From the NCBI RefSeq assembly GCF_021390935.1, contig NZ_JAJPUI010000019.1, positions 1 through 34,366 of the forward strand: a stretch of 34,366 nucleotides of DNA, in the 5' to 3' direction. Below, piece by piece: positions 7,878 through 16,653 of the stretch (position 1 is the first letter of the stretch; the number at the start of each line of letters is the position of its first letter). The position numbers and the translations under genes were made by a program. Origin of the DNA: Streptomyces sp. CC228A. Lineage in GTDB: Bacteria > Actinomycetota > Actinomycetes > Streptomycetales > Streptomycetaceae. A model generated the notes under the pieces. That model saw only the letters and a list, made by a program, of their open reading frames with translations, had not been told where the DNA came from and did no database searches.

Positions 7878-8647
7878 TCACCGGGCGTTCCGGTGGCCGA
7901 GGCGGGCGGAGAGGTCGTCGGCGCCCTTCGCGGCGAGTTCGGCCAGCTCCGCCTCCCGCTCCTCGCTCCAGCGGATCACGGGGACGCTGACGGACAGCGC
8001 GGCCACCACCTGCCCGGTGCCGTCGCGGACGGGGCGGCGACGCCGTGCACGTCCGGGTCGGACTCGCGGTGCTCGAAGGCGGTGCCGCGCTCGCGGACGG
8101 CGGCGAGCTCGGCGCGCAGCGCGTCGGGGTCGGTGATGCTGCGGGGCGTCATGGCGGCCAGTTCGCGGCCGTCGGCGCGGGTGTCGAACTCGTCCTGGGA
8201 CAGCGACGCGAGGAGCATCTTGCCGGCGGCGGTGCAGTGGGCGGGCAGTCGGCGGCCGGCAGCGGAGACCATGCGGACGGCGCGTGTGGAGTCCACCTTG
8301 GCGATGTGGATGACGTCCAGGTCCTCCAGGATGGCGATGTGGACGGTCTCGTCGCAGGTCTCGGCGACCTCGCGGGCCACCCGCTGCCCCTCGGCGGCGA
8401 TGTCCAGGTGCTCCGCGTAGCGGCTGCCGAGCTGGCAGGCGCGCACGCCCAGGCGGTAGCGGCCGGGGCGGCCGGGCACGGGCGCCAGGTAGGAGCGGGC
8501 GGCGAGGGTGGTGAGCAGCTCGTGGACGGTGGTACGGGGCAGGTGGAGCCTGCGGGTCACCTCGGGAGCGGAGAGGGTGCCGTCGCCGTCGAGGAACAGT
8601 TCGAGGATGTCGAGCGCCCTGGTCACGGCCGGCACGAGACGCCCCAT
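7878..8647 (-). CDS. IclR-family transcriptional regulator, one frameshift
   Basis: A DNA-binding regulator whose C-terminal domain binds a small metabolite. The N-terminal winged helix (residues about 5-62) has ALDILELFLDGDGTLSAPEV and LPRTTVHELLTTLA. The effector domain has YRLGVRACQLGSRYAE, CDETVHIAILEDLDVIHIAK and AHCTAAGKMLLAS, all typical of IclR. Near 8035 the frame breaks in a C-run (VHGVAAP) and resumes as VRDGTGQVVAALSVSVPV, so one missing base restores a protein of about 257 residues. I chose ATG 8647; GTG 8659 in the same frame is an alternative. A TTCGAACGAA element just upstream (8664-8673) could be an autoregulatory site. No adjacent catabolic gene reveals its target. Confidence 0.85.
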
Positions 8648-8967
8648 GAGGCCATCCACCCCTTCGTTCGAAACCCCGGCCTGCGGCCGGTGCGGCGAAC
8701 ACAGGCTAGTGACCGGGGGGTTGGCGGGCAATGGCGCGGCCGGGGCGCGGAGTGCGGGGCCGTGCCGCCCTGCGTGGCGGGGGCAGCGGGGCCGCACGCC
8801 TGGCGGCAGGCGCCCGGGAAGGCCGCGCGGAGAGGGCGGCCTCGGGGGCGGAGGTGTGCCGAGCCGCGGCGGAACCGTACGGGGCCGGTAGCGCCTCGCC
8901 CGGGATCGGGAGGCGACCGGTCCGGTGGAGCGGCCCGGTGGCTCCCGGCCGGCGCGGACGGCGGCCG
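8648..8967. other. Intergenic region, no gene seen
   Basis: About 320 bases between the SpoIIE phosphatase stop and the IclR start, both genes on the minus strand. It should contain the IclR promoter. TAGCCT on the minus strand near 8705 could be a -10 box, but I find no convincing -35. The rest is plain GC-rich DNA. Confidence 0.4.
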
Positions 8968-11202
8968 TCAGCCGGCGTCCTCCCCCGGCACGGACGAGCC
9001 GTCCTCCCCCGGCACGGACGGGCCGTCCTCCCTTGGCACGGACGAGCCGTCCTCCACCGGCACGGGCGCCGTGCCGGGGGGCGCGTCGCTGGTGCGCAGC
9101 AGGACGAGGGCCACGTCGTCGTGGCGGGGCGCGGACCGGTGGGCGTGCCGGATGAGGGCGTCGGCGAGGCCGTCCATGTCGTGGGAGGTGCTGCGGGACA
9201 GCTGGTCCGCGAGGTCGCCGGTGGCTTCGTCCGGGTCGGTGCCGGGAGTCTCGACGAGCCCGTCCGTGTAGAGGGCGAGGACGGTGCCGGGCGGCAGGGC
9301 GGTCTCGGTGCTCGTGTAGTGCGCGGCCGCGTCGATGCCGAGGAGCAGGCCCGGCGGCACGTCCAGGGTGTCGGTGGTGCCGTCGGGACGGCGGCACAGG
9401 GGCGGCGGGTGCCCGGCCGTGGCCAGGCACATCCGGTGCCCGGCCAGGTCGAGTTCGGCGTACAGGCAGCTGGTGAACAGGCCGGGGTCGAGGTCGACCA
9501 GCAGCCGGTTCGTCCGGGCGAGCACATCGGCGGGGGGCGCCCCGGCCATGGCGTGGACGGCGGTGCGGACCTGCCCCATCAGGGCCGCGGCGTCGACGTT
9601 GTGCCCCTGGACGTCGCCGATGGCGACGGCGGCGGTCGACGGGCCCAGCCGGATCACGTCGTAGAAGTCGCCGCCGATGCCCATGCCCACGGCGGCCGGC
9701 AGATAGCGTGCGGCGACGTCCAGGCCCGGCAGCCTGGGCAGGCGGTGCGGCAGCAGGCCCGCCTGGAGGCGGCGGGCGAGCTCCTGCTTGGCGTCGTACA
9801 GCCGGGCCCGGTCCATGGCCTGGGCCACCAGTCCCGCGAAGGAGCTGAGGACGGCGCGCTCGCCGGACGCGAAGGCGCGGGGCCGCTCGTACGCCAGGAC
9901 GAGGGAGCCGACCGGGCGGCGGGAGGCGACGAGCGGCAGGAACGCCCAGGCCCCCAGGTCGGGCAGGCCGCTGTGCGGGAAGGCGGCGTGCAGCTCGTGA
10001 TGCCCCTGGAAGAACAGCGGCGTGCCGGTGGTGTGGACGCGCACCGGCGGGGTGTCGGCGGTCACGGGGATCGAGTACAGGGTTTCCGCGAGTTCCGGCG
10101 GGCAGCCGATCCCCCCGGCGAGGCGCAGCCTGCCGTCCTCCGCCATCAGCAGCGCCAGGGCCTGCGCGCCCAGGGCGGGGGCCATCTGCTCGGCGGTCTG
10201 CCGGACGACGTCCTGGACGCCCGCGGCCTCGCTGAGGGTGGCCGCGAGATGCATCAGGTGGTACAGGGCACCGAGCCGGCCGGTCGCGACGGGCGGCGGC
10301 ACGGAGAGCGCCTCCTGCCGGCGCTCCTCCGGTTCCGCGCCGGCGGCGGGGTCCCCGGCGGCCTCGGAGGTGATGCGGACGCTGATGCCGGTGGCGTCCG
10401 GGTACAGGTGGAAGCGGAGGCGGTGGTCCGGGGGGCGGACGGCCGTGAAGGCGGTGGCCTCCCGGCTGACGATGGCGGCGCGGTAGCGGTCCTCCACGGT
10501 GGGGTGGTCCAGCCAGGGGAGCTCCTCCCACGGGAGGGTGCCGAGCAGCCGGGAGACCGGGGCGCCGAGCAGGTCGGCCGCCGTCGCCGAGACGTAGGCG
10601 ATACGGCCGTCGAGGTCCAGGGCGCAGCTGCCGCCGGGCAGCCGGTCCGCGAAGGCGAGGGCGGCGGCCGCCTGCCTGCTGTCGGGCGCGGGCAGCCGGG
10701 GGTGGGCGACGAGGGGCGGCCGGTCCGGTGCCAGGGGCCGTCCGGCGCGTGCGGCCCGGTCCAGCACGGCCGCCATCCGCTCGGCGCCCGCGCGGACGGC
10801 CGCGGCCTCGGACTCGCTCAGCTCGGTCGGGTGGGAGCCGGGCCACATCATGACGAGGCCGCCCCAGCGGGTGGTGCCGGAGGAGACGGGCAGGGCGGCG
10901 AGGGCGAAGCGGTAGGGCAGGACGAGGCCGGGGCGGGGGTAGTGGCGGGCCATGGCCTCCTGGTCGCCGAGCCACACCATCCGCTGCTGGGACACGGCGT
11001 CGGCGACCGGGATGGGTTCGCCGGGGGCCACGCGCAGCCAGGGCGCGGCGAACTCCAGCGGGATGCCGCTGAGGACCGCGAGCCGCAGGGCGCTGCGGCC
11101 GGGCGGCACGAGGTAGAGCATGCCGACGGACGCGCCCGTGTCCTGCATGACTGTGACCAGGGCGGCACCCAGTTCCCGCATCTCCGGTCGCGTGCGCTCC
11201 AC
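8968..11202 (-). CDS. GAF/PAS sensor with SpoIIE-type PP2C phosphatase
   Basis: A 744-residue cytoplasmic signalling phosphatase, likely acting on an anti-sigma-factor antagonist. Domains in order: an N-terminal GAF-like region (about 10-150); a PAS-like region (about 190-290, CALDLDGRIAYVSATAADLL); a GAF domain (about 315-475, LMHLAATLSEAAGVQDVV to LVAQAMDRARLYDA); and a PP2C/SpoIIE domain (about 478-690). Metal-binding motifs are intact: GIGGDFYDV, AIGDVQGHNVDAAALMG, LYTDGLVE and RHDDVALVLL. There is no HATPase domain, unlike the related protein at 30486. The tail (about 691-744) consists of eight-residue repeats around SSVPGEDG from a 24-bp DNA repeat. GTG 11202 is used, but its GGAGG is unusually close; ATG 11181 is an alternative. 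Confidence 0.88.
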   Translation of the reverse strand: MERTRPEMRELGAALVTVMQDTGASVGMLYLVPPGRSALRLAVLSGIPLEFAAPWLRVAPGEPIPVADAVSQQRMVWLGDQEAMARHYPRPGLVLPYRFALAALPVSSGTTRWGGLVMMWPGSHPTELSESEAAAVRAGAERMAAVLDRAARAGRPLAPDRPPLVAHPRLPAPDSRQAAAALAFADRLPGGSCALDLDGRIAYVSATAADLLGAPVSRLLGTLPWEELPWLDHPTVEDRYRAAIVSREATAFTAVRPPDHRLRFHLYPDATGISVRITSEAAGDPAAGAEPEERRQEALSVPPPVATGRLGALYHLMHLAATLSEAAGVQDVVRQTAEQMAPALGAQALALLMAEDGRLRLAGGIGCPPELAETLYSIPVTADTPPVRVHTTGTPLFFQGHHELHAAFPHSGLPDLGAWAFLPLVASRRPVGSLVLAYERPRAFASGERAVLSSFAGLVAQAMDRARLYDAKQELARRLQAGLLPHRLPRLPGLDVAARYLPAAVGMGIGGDFYDVIRLGPSTAAVAIGDVQGHNVDAAALMGQVRTAVHAMAGAPPADVLARTNRLLVDLDPGLFTSCLYAELDLAGHRMCLATAGHPPPLCRRPDGTTDTLDVPPGLLLGIDAAAHYTSTETALPPGTVLALYTDGLVETPGTDPDEATGDLADQLSRSTSHDMDGLADALIRHAHRSAPRHDDVALVLLRTSDAPPGTAPVPVEDGSSVPREDGPSVPGEDGSSVPGEDAG
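8977..9070. repeat. 24-bp tandem repeat inside the phosphatase gene
   Basis: Three full units start at 8977, 9001 and 9025 (GTCCTCCCCCGGCACGGACG...), and a degenerate fourth starts at 9049. The length is a multiple of three, so copy-number change keeps the frame and only lengthens or shortens the SSVPGEDG-type C-terminal tail. Confidence 0.85.
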
Positions 11203-11743
11203 GCCTCCAGCCTGCCCCGCCGCGCCGGACCCCGCAGTCCGGGAGCCGCCCTCCGCACCCGGTGCCGCCCCCGGCAGCCGGGTGCGGGCCTCCGCGTCCG
11301 GGTACCGCTCTGCGCGTCCGATGGCCGCCCGGGACCGCAACCACCGGCTGCGCGGGCCGAAGAGCCGGCCTCCGCGTCCGGGTACCGCTCTGCGCGTCCG
11401 ATGGCCGCCCGGGACCGCAACCGCCGGCTGCGCAGAGCCGAAGAGCCGGCCTCCGCGTCCGGGTGCCGACATCCGCCTCACGAGTGCCGCCCTCCGCGTC
11501 CCGGGTGCCGCCCTCCGCGTCCGGGTGCCGCTGCGGCGCGGCGCGTCGGAGCGCGGGGCCGGGGCACACAGCAGCACGGCGTGGGCAGGCTTCACGGAGT
11601 CGCCCCGCCGTGAACGGCACACGGGGGCGCCTCACGGATCCACCGGGCCGGGAACAGCACGGGCAGCGGGCACGGGCACCGGCTCCGCCGCCCGTTCGCG
11701 CCCCCGCACGAGGCGTGGCAGGCACCGCCGGGGCGCCTCAGCC
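11203..11743. other. Intergenic region with 80-bp direct repeats
   Basis: About 540 bases between the GH3 gene end and the phosphatase start, both genes on the minus strand. 11280-11535 is repetitive (listed separately). 11540-11743 is GC-rich with no supported gene. The phosphatase promoter should lie close to 11203-11280, but no clear box is seen. Confidence 0.45.
11289..11535. repeat. 80/81-bp direct repeat, two full and several partial copies
   Basis: A unit beginning CCTCCGCGTCCGGGTACCGC and ending GCCGAAGAGCCGG starts at 11289 and 11369, with few differences between copies. A third start at 11450 diverges after about 20 bases. The 5' part CCTCCGCGTCC(C)GGGTGCCG recurs again at about 11491 and 11512. 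It lies directly upstream of the phosphatase start. Confidence 0.8.
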
Positions 11744-14588
11744 TCAGGGGGCCGCCGGGGTGAAGGCCGCCCCGGCGAAGCGCACGGTGCCCGTCAGGGT
11801 GACCCGCAGGTCCGTGGTGCCCGCGGCCTCCAGCGGGAGGCGGACCGTCGTGTAGTCGTACGGGCCCCCGGGCGCGGCGACCGCGGTCGCCGCGGCGGCC
11901 CGCCGGCGGCGGTGACTGCGACCGTGCCGGTGCCGGAGACCTCCAGGGCGGCGGCGCTCACGCCGGGCCCGAAGTCGCAGGCGCGGTACAGCAGCTTCGC
12001 CGGGGGTGTCGGGCGCCGCCGGGGTCACGCAGTCGCCGCGGGTCCTGGTGCGGTCGGCGAGGCGGGTGCCGTGCTGCTCGTCGTAGTCGGCGGCGGACAG
12101 GCCCCGCTCCCGTACGGGGCGGGGGCGGGCGGCTCCCCGGGCACGTCCACCGCGGCGCTGAGGCGGACGTCGGCGCTGGAGGCGGCGGCCTCGAAGGTCC
12201 AGGTGCCCGCGGCGACCGTCCAGCGGCCGCGGGCCACGTCCCAGTGGCCGAGCCGCCGACGGGCACCTCGAAGTCCAGCCGCCGCCGTTCGCCGGGCGCC
12301 AGGCGGACGCGGCGGTGGGCGACCAGCTCGCGGTGCGGGCGGGGCACGCCCGGCGTGGTGGTGCGGGCGTAGACCTGGGCCACCTCGTCGGACGCCGCCC
12401 GGCCCGTGTTCGTCACCGAGAAGCCCAGGCGGACGGTGTCCCCGGTCCGCTCGGCCGTGAGGTCCTCGTAGGTGAAGGCGCCGTAGGTCAGGCCGTGGCC
12501 GAAGGGGAAGAGGGGGGCGCCGTCGAAGTACAGGTAGGTCTGGCGGCCGCCGATGACGTCGTAATCCAGCAGGTCCGGCAGGTCGCCGTCGGCCGCGTAC
12601 CAGGTCTGCGGGAGGCGCCCCGCGGGCGGGGCGTCCCCGGCGAGGACCCGGGCGAGCGCCGTGCCCGCGGCCTGGCCGCCGTGGGCGGTCCACAGCAGGG
12701 CGGGCAGCTCGGCCGCCGCCTCCCCCACGGCGTACGGGTAGGACGAGACGAGGACCAGGACGGTGCGGGGGTTGGCGGCGCGGGCGGCACGCCACAGGCG
12801 GTCCTGGGCACCGGGGAGGGCGAGGGTGGTGCGGTCCTCGGTCTCGCGCCCGTTGATGTGGGGGTCGTTGCCCGCGACGACGATGACGGTGTCGGCCGCG
12901 GCGGCGGCACGCGCGACCTCGTCCTCGCCCCGCTCCAGGGTCTCGACGGTGAAGACGGTGGGGGCCTCGTCGGGTGCGGCAACCTTCGCGCCGCCGGCGG
13001 CGACACAGACGTGCCCGCCGGTTCCGAGGTGCCGAAGGAGGTGTCCGCCGTCGTGCGGTTCGAGCCGGAACGTCTCCTGGACCACCCAGCCGCCCGGCTG
13101 GTCGGCGGAGGCGCGTACCCGCCGGTCGGCGGCGACGGACAGGTGGCGTCCGTCGGGTGCCCGCAGGGTGAGGACGCCGCCGCCCCAGTCGGTGAGCGCG
13201 AACACGGTGCCCTCGGTGCCGGCGACCAGCGGCGGGAGGTCGGTGCGGCCGTCGAGGAGCGCCGGGTCGAGGGCGCCCTCGGCGCCCCGCACCGCGTCGG
13301 CGGCGTCGCTCTCGGGGGCGCTGAGGTAACCGGACGCGCAGCGCAGCCGGACGCGGTCGGCGCCTTCGGCGTGTGTGGTGCGGTCGGCGCCGAAGCGGGC
13401 GCGCAGCCCGTCGAGCGGGGTGGAGCGCCGGATGAGGGTGCCGCTGTACCAGTCGAGCTTGCAGATGTCGGCGAGCGGCCCGACCACGGCGACGCGGTGG
13501 CCGGTGTCCGGGTCGAGGGGGAGGATGCCGTCGTTGGTGAGGAGGACGACGGCCTGCTCGGCGGCCTCCTGGGCGAGGGCGCGGTGCCCGGCGGTGTCGA
13601 AGGCGGAGGTCCGCGCGTACGGGTCGAGGTCGGGGTCGAACTCGCCGAGCGCGAAGCGGACGTGGAGCTGGCGGCGGACCGCCGTGTCGATGTCGGCCTC
13701 GGTGATCAGTCCCCGGCCGAGGGCGCCGCGCACGCGGGCGGTGGTCTGCGAGCTGTCGGTCCCGTGGTCGGTGAAGCTGTCGACGCCGGCCCGCAGGGCG
13801 GCGGCGGTCGCTTCCTCGTGGGTGTCGTAGTAGTGCTCGGAGTCGACGAGGTTGCTGGGCGCTCCCGCGTCGGAGCAGACCAGCAGCTCCTGGTCGGTCC
13901 AGGTCCGCAGGTGGTCGGCGAGGTACGGGGAGAGGTGGTTGGGGCGTCCGTTGACGAGGTTGTAGGCCGGCATGACGCCGGCGACGCCGCCCGCCTCGAC
14001 AGGGCCGCGGAAGGCCCGCAGATCGTACTCGTGCAGGACGCGGGGGCGGACGGAGGAGGAGGTGGTGTCCCGGTCCGTCTCGTTGTTGTGGGCCAGCCAG
14101 TGCTTGAGGACCGGGGCGGTGCGCCAGTACGCGGGGTGGTCGCCGCGCAGGCCGCGCGTGTAGGCGGTCGCGAGGGCGGAGGTGAGGTGCGGGTCCTCGG
14201 AGTAGCCCTCCTCGCCGCGGCCCCACAGCGGGTGGCGGAGCAGGTTGACGGTCGGCGCCCACACGTTCAGGCCGACGCGGTCGTCGCGGGCCCGCATGGC
14301 GCGCGCTTCGGTGGAGACGGCTTCGCCGACGCGGCGGACGAGGTCGTCGTTCCAGGTCGCGCCGAGGCCGACGGCCTGCGGGAAGACGGTGGCGGGGCCC
14401 ATCCAGGCGACGCCGTGGAGGGCTTCCTGGCCGGTGCGGAAGGCGGCGATGCCCAGGCGGTCCACGGCCGGGCCGAACTGGTGGAGCATCGCGATGCGCT
14501 CGTCGAGCGTGAGCCGCCCGAGCAGGTCGTCGACGCGCTTGCCGACGGGCAGCCGCGGGTCGCGGAAGGGCAGCCGTTCTGCGGTCAC
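11744..14588 (-). CDS. Glycoside hydrolase family 3 (beta-glucosidase/beta-xylosidase type), C-terminus frameshifted
   Basis: Removes non-reducing-end beta-linked glucose or xylose with retention. No signal peptide is seen, so it probably acts inside on imported oligosaccharides. GTG 14588 follows AGGGGGA; the frame is open further upstream but runs through the operators. The GH3 barrel starts RLTLDERIAMLHQFGPAVDR; the nucleophile is predicted as Asp240 in LLVCSDAGAP, and KHWLAHNNE is also typical. A beta-trefoil/fascin-like insert (about 485-580) precedes the alpha/beta sandwich ending FPFGHGLTYGAFTYED. The FnIII-like region follows. From about 12255 down to 11744 four one-base shifts (near 12250, 12115, 12003, 11905) must be bridged to read a further domain ending TTVRLPLEAAGTTDLRVTL, which resembles a carbohydrate-binding module. 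Operators for the LacI regulator lie in its leader. Confidence 0.9.
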
Positions 14589-14625
14589 GTGCGGGTCCCC
14601 CTGGTGGATGTCCCGGAGCAGTCTT

Positions 14626-14639
14626 TCGAAGCGCTTCGA
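14626..14639. promoter_or_regulatory. Operator TCGAAGCGCTTCGA at the GH3 promoter
   Basis: A perfect 14-bp palindrome with the CG-centred shape usual for LacI/GalR-family sites. It sits directly downstream of the predicted GH3 -10 box and would cover the transcription start, so binding should repress. Identical to the copies at 14795 and 25288. Confidence 0.8.
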
Positions 14640-14668
14640 TGCTCTGGCCGCACCGGGCGGGGTGTCAA
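14639..14668 (-). promoter_or_regulatory. Predicted promoter of the GH3 gene
   Basis: On the minus strand, a perfect -35 box TTGACA (14668-14663) is followed after 18 bases by GAGCAT (14644-14639), a weak -10 box. The operator begins immediately after it. Support is mainly the consensus -35 and its position. Confidence 0.5.
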
Positions 14669-14732
14669 GACGTCTCCGGGCACCATCTCGGCCACGTCCG
14701 GGCGGCCCGGGCATCGAGGGCAGGCGGGGAGG

Positions 14733-14750
14733 GACGGCAATATTGCCGTC
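14733..14750. promoter_or_regulatory. 18-bp perfect palindrome GACGGCAATATTGCCGTC
   Basis: A perfect inverted repeat with an AT centre, unlike the LacI-type operators. It lies midway between the two divergent promoters, just upstream of the predicted -35 box of the binding-protein operon. It may bind a second regulator, for example a carbon or nutrient signal, or be used by both promoters. Its palindromy is seen directly; the role is inferred. Confidence 0.55.
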
Positions 14751-14755
14751 GGGCC

Positions 14756-14784
14756 TTGTGTGCCCGGTGGGGTTCACTTAACCT
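14756..14784 (+). promoter_or_regulatory. Predicted promoter of the binding-protein operon
   Basis: TTGTGT (14756-14761), a 17-base spacer and TAACCT (14779-14784). The -35 is moderate and the -10 fits TAnnnT. The start would be near 14791, and the operator at 14795-14808 covers the first transcribed bases. Confidence 0.5.
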
Positions 14785-14794
14785 CGCAGCAACA

Positions 14795-14808
14795 TCGAAG
14801 CGCTTCGA
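14795..14808. promoter_or_regulatory. Operator TCGAAGCGCTTCGA at the binding-protein promoter
   Basis: A perfect 14-bp palindrome identical to the one at 14626. It begins ten bases after the predicted -10 box, a position expected to block transcription when bound by the LacI-family protein encoded at the far end of the locus. Confidence 0.8.
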
Positions 14809-14840
14809 CTGGTCGCACCGAGCCGTCCTGTCCGTCTGCG

Positions 14841-14854
14841 GTGAACCGCTTCGA
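14841..14854. promoter_or_regulatory. Degenerate third operator copy
   Basis: GTGAACCGCTTCGA matches 11 of 14 positions of the operator and keeps the right half intact. Its centre is 46 bases downstream of the perfect copy. It may be an auxiliary site for the same repressor. Confidence 0.4.
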
Positions 14855-14957
14855 ACGAGCCCAGCCGGTTCCTCCCGTTCCTCCGTTCCTCCCAGCCCCC
14901 GTCCCGTCCGGCGTACCCGGGCGGCGGGCCCCTGGCGTGCCACGAAGGGTTGACGCA

Positions 14958-16652
14958 ATGACGCCGCACTCCTCCCCCTCCCCGAGCTCCGGCCCGAGCC
15001 GGAGAAGCCTTCTCGCCTCGACGGCCGTCGCCGCGGCCGCCGTGGCGGGCGGTGCTCCGCTGCTCGCCGCCTGCGGCGGGGACGCGCGGCCCCGGAGGAA
15101 GGACGGCACGACCAGCGGCAAGGAGGCCGCCGGGATCCTGCCGGCGTACGTGCCGCAGACCGTGGTGGAGCCGGACATCCCGCCGAGGAACGGCTCGTCG
15201 GCGGGGTTCACCGCGGCGGTCACCGCCGCGGCGCTGAAGACGTCGGTGCCGTCGAAGCTCGGCAGGGGCGGCACCGTCCGGGTCATGGCGCCGCTGTGGG
15301 GCTCGCCCCCCAAGAGCGGCAATCCCTGGTACACGGCGATGAACGACGCCATCGGCGTCCGGGTGGAGTGGCAGAACCAGGACGGCAACACCTACGACGA
15401 GAAGCTGGGCGCGGTCCTGGCCTCCAGCGACATCCCGGACGTCGTGGTCGTGCCCGGCTGGAACCTCACCGGCAAGATCCCCAGCGCTGTCAACGCGAAG
15501 TTCGCCGACCTCGGGCCCTACCTGTCGGGCGACCGGGTGAAGGACTACCCGAACCTGGCGGCGGTGCCGACGGACGCCTGGCAGCGTGCGCTGTTCGGCG
15601 GCGCCCTGCGCGGCATCCCGATGCCCGCCTCGTACGTCACCAACATCGCCCCCTTCTACCGCCGGGACGTCTTCGCCCGGCGCGGCTGGACGGCGCCGCG
15701 CAGCCCGGAGGAGTTCCTGGCGTGGGCGAAGGAGGCCACCGACGCCAAGGGCAAGGTGTGGGCCTGCGACGACATGAAGTGGACCGCGTTCAACGCGTTC
15801 GGGGTGCTCCCGGGCAGCGACAAGGCGCTGTGGTGGAACATGGCCGACGGCCGGCTCGTCAACCGCGTCGAGACCCCGGAGTACCTGGAAGCCCTGGAGT
15901 GGACGCGCAAGCTCTACGCGGCCGGGGTGGTCCACCCCGACGCGTTCGCGCAGAACCAGGGCGACTCCGGCAACCGGTTCACCGCCGGGCAGGTCCTCGT
16001 CTACAACAACGACCTGTCCCACTGGTACTCGAAGACCGCCGAGCAGGCCGCGCAGAACCCGGAGTTCCGGATCGCCGCGATGGACATCTTCGGACCGGGC
16101 GGCGCGGACCCGGAGCTGTACGCGCAGCAGCCGGCGAACATCTTCACCTTCGTCAGCGCCAAGGCACCGGAGGCGGTCGTCCGGGACTTCCTGGCCGTCG
16201 CCAACTTCTGCGCCGCACCGTACGGCACGAAGGAGCGCGTGCTGACGGACTACGGCGTGGAAGGGACCCACTTCACCTACCGGGACGGCCTGCCCGTCAA
16301 GAACGACACCGGGCTGAACCAGGTGACGTCGGCCTTCGACCTCACCGGCGATCCCGCTCCCTACATCGCCCACCCGGACCACCCCGACATCACCCGGGCG
16401 CAGGTGGAGTGGCAGCAGCGGATGGGCGCCTTCACGTCGAAGACGTCGTTCTACGGGCTCACCGTGACCGAGCCGTCCCAGTGGACCAACCTCGCCGACG
16501 GCTTCGAGCAGCTGGAGGACGACGTCGTGCGCGGCCGCAAGAAGGTCGGCGACGTGCAGCAGGCCGTCTCCGACTGGAGGAGCAGGGGCGGCGACAAGCT
16601 GCGCGACTGGTACCGCAGGCTCCTCGACGAGACCGGCTCCGCAGCCGGCTGA
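14958..16652 (+). CDS. Extracellular sugar-binding lipoprotein of a CUT1-type ABC transporter
   Basis: A 564-residue solute-binding protein that captures an oligosaccharide outside the cell and delivers it to the permeases encoded next. A twin-arginine-like signal (SRRSLLAS) leads to the lipobox LAAC with lipidated Cys39. The mature protein includes GGTVRVMAPLWGSPP, SSDIPDVVVVPGWNLTG and NDLSHWYSKTAEQAAQNPEF. Its length exceeds ordinary 420-residue CUT1 binding proteins and fits the large LplA-type group paired with LplB/YtcP permeases, which often import plant or complex glycans. ATG 14958 has the ribosome site GAAGGG nine bases upstream. It is the first gene of the operon, and a strong hairpin follows it, probably keeping its output above that of the permeases. 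Confidence 0.92.
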   Translation: MTPHSSPSPSSGPSRRSLLASTAVAAAAVAGGAPLLAACGGDARPRRKDGTTSGKEAAGILPAYVPQTVVEPDIPPRNGSSAGFTAAVTAAALKTSVPSKLGRGGTVRVMAPLWGSPPKSGNPWYTAMNDAIGVRVEWQNQDGNTYDEKLGAVLASSDIPDVVVVPGWNLTGKIPSAVNAKFADLGPYLSGDRVKDYPNLAAVPTDAWQRALFGGALRGIPMPASYVTNIAPFYRRDVFARRGWTAPRSPEEFLAWAKEATDAKGKVWACDDMKWTAFNAFGVLPGSDKALWWNMADGRLVNRVETPEYLEALEWTRKLYAAGVVHPDAFAQNQGDSGNRFTAGQVLVYNNDLSHWYSKTAEQAAQNPEFRIAAMDIFGPGGADPELYAQQPANIFTFVSAKAPEAVVRDFLAVANFCAAPYGTKERVLTDYGVEGTHFTYRDGLPVKNDTGLNQVTSAFDLTGDPAPYIAHPDHPDITRAQVEWQQRMGAFTSKTSFYGLTVTEPSQWTNLADGFEQLEDDVVRGRKKVGDVQQAVSDWRSRGGDKLRDWYRRLLDETGSAAG

Positions 16653-16653
16653 C

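Larger units (their letters stand above)
14589..14957. promoter_or_regulatory. Divergent control region of the GH3 gene and the transport/hydrolase operon
   Basis: Holds two outward-facing promoters, two perfect copies and one degenerate copy of the LacI-type palindrome, and an 18-bp perfect palindrome halfway between them. Each is listed on its own. The perfect operator copies have centres 169 bases apart, close to 16 helical turns, so looping between them is geometrically possible. Confidence 0.75.

Noticed and set aside
7636..7881. 81-residue Ala/Arg-rich minus-strand ORF
   Set aside because: Composition follows the GC-rich repeats, there is no ribosome site, and it overlaps the IclR stop and the terminator hairpin.
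7976..11725. A 1249-residue fusion of the phosphatase region with IclR
   Set aside because: The upstream part is an out-of-frame reading of the SpoIIE gene and repeats; IclR has its own start at 8647.
14589..14777. N-terminal extension of the GH3 protein starting at 14777
   Set aside because: The frame is open, but it runs through the operators and predicted promoters, and GTG 14588 has a ribosome site and begins the family homology.
12315..16652. A 1445-residue plus-strand protein
   Set aside because: Only the part from ATG 14958 is real (binding lipoprotein). The rest is the antisense shadow of the GH3 gene and the control region.
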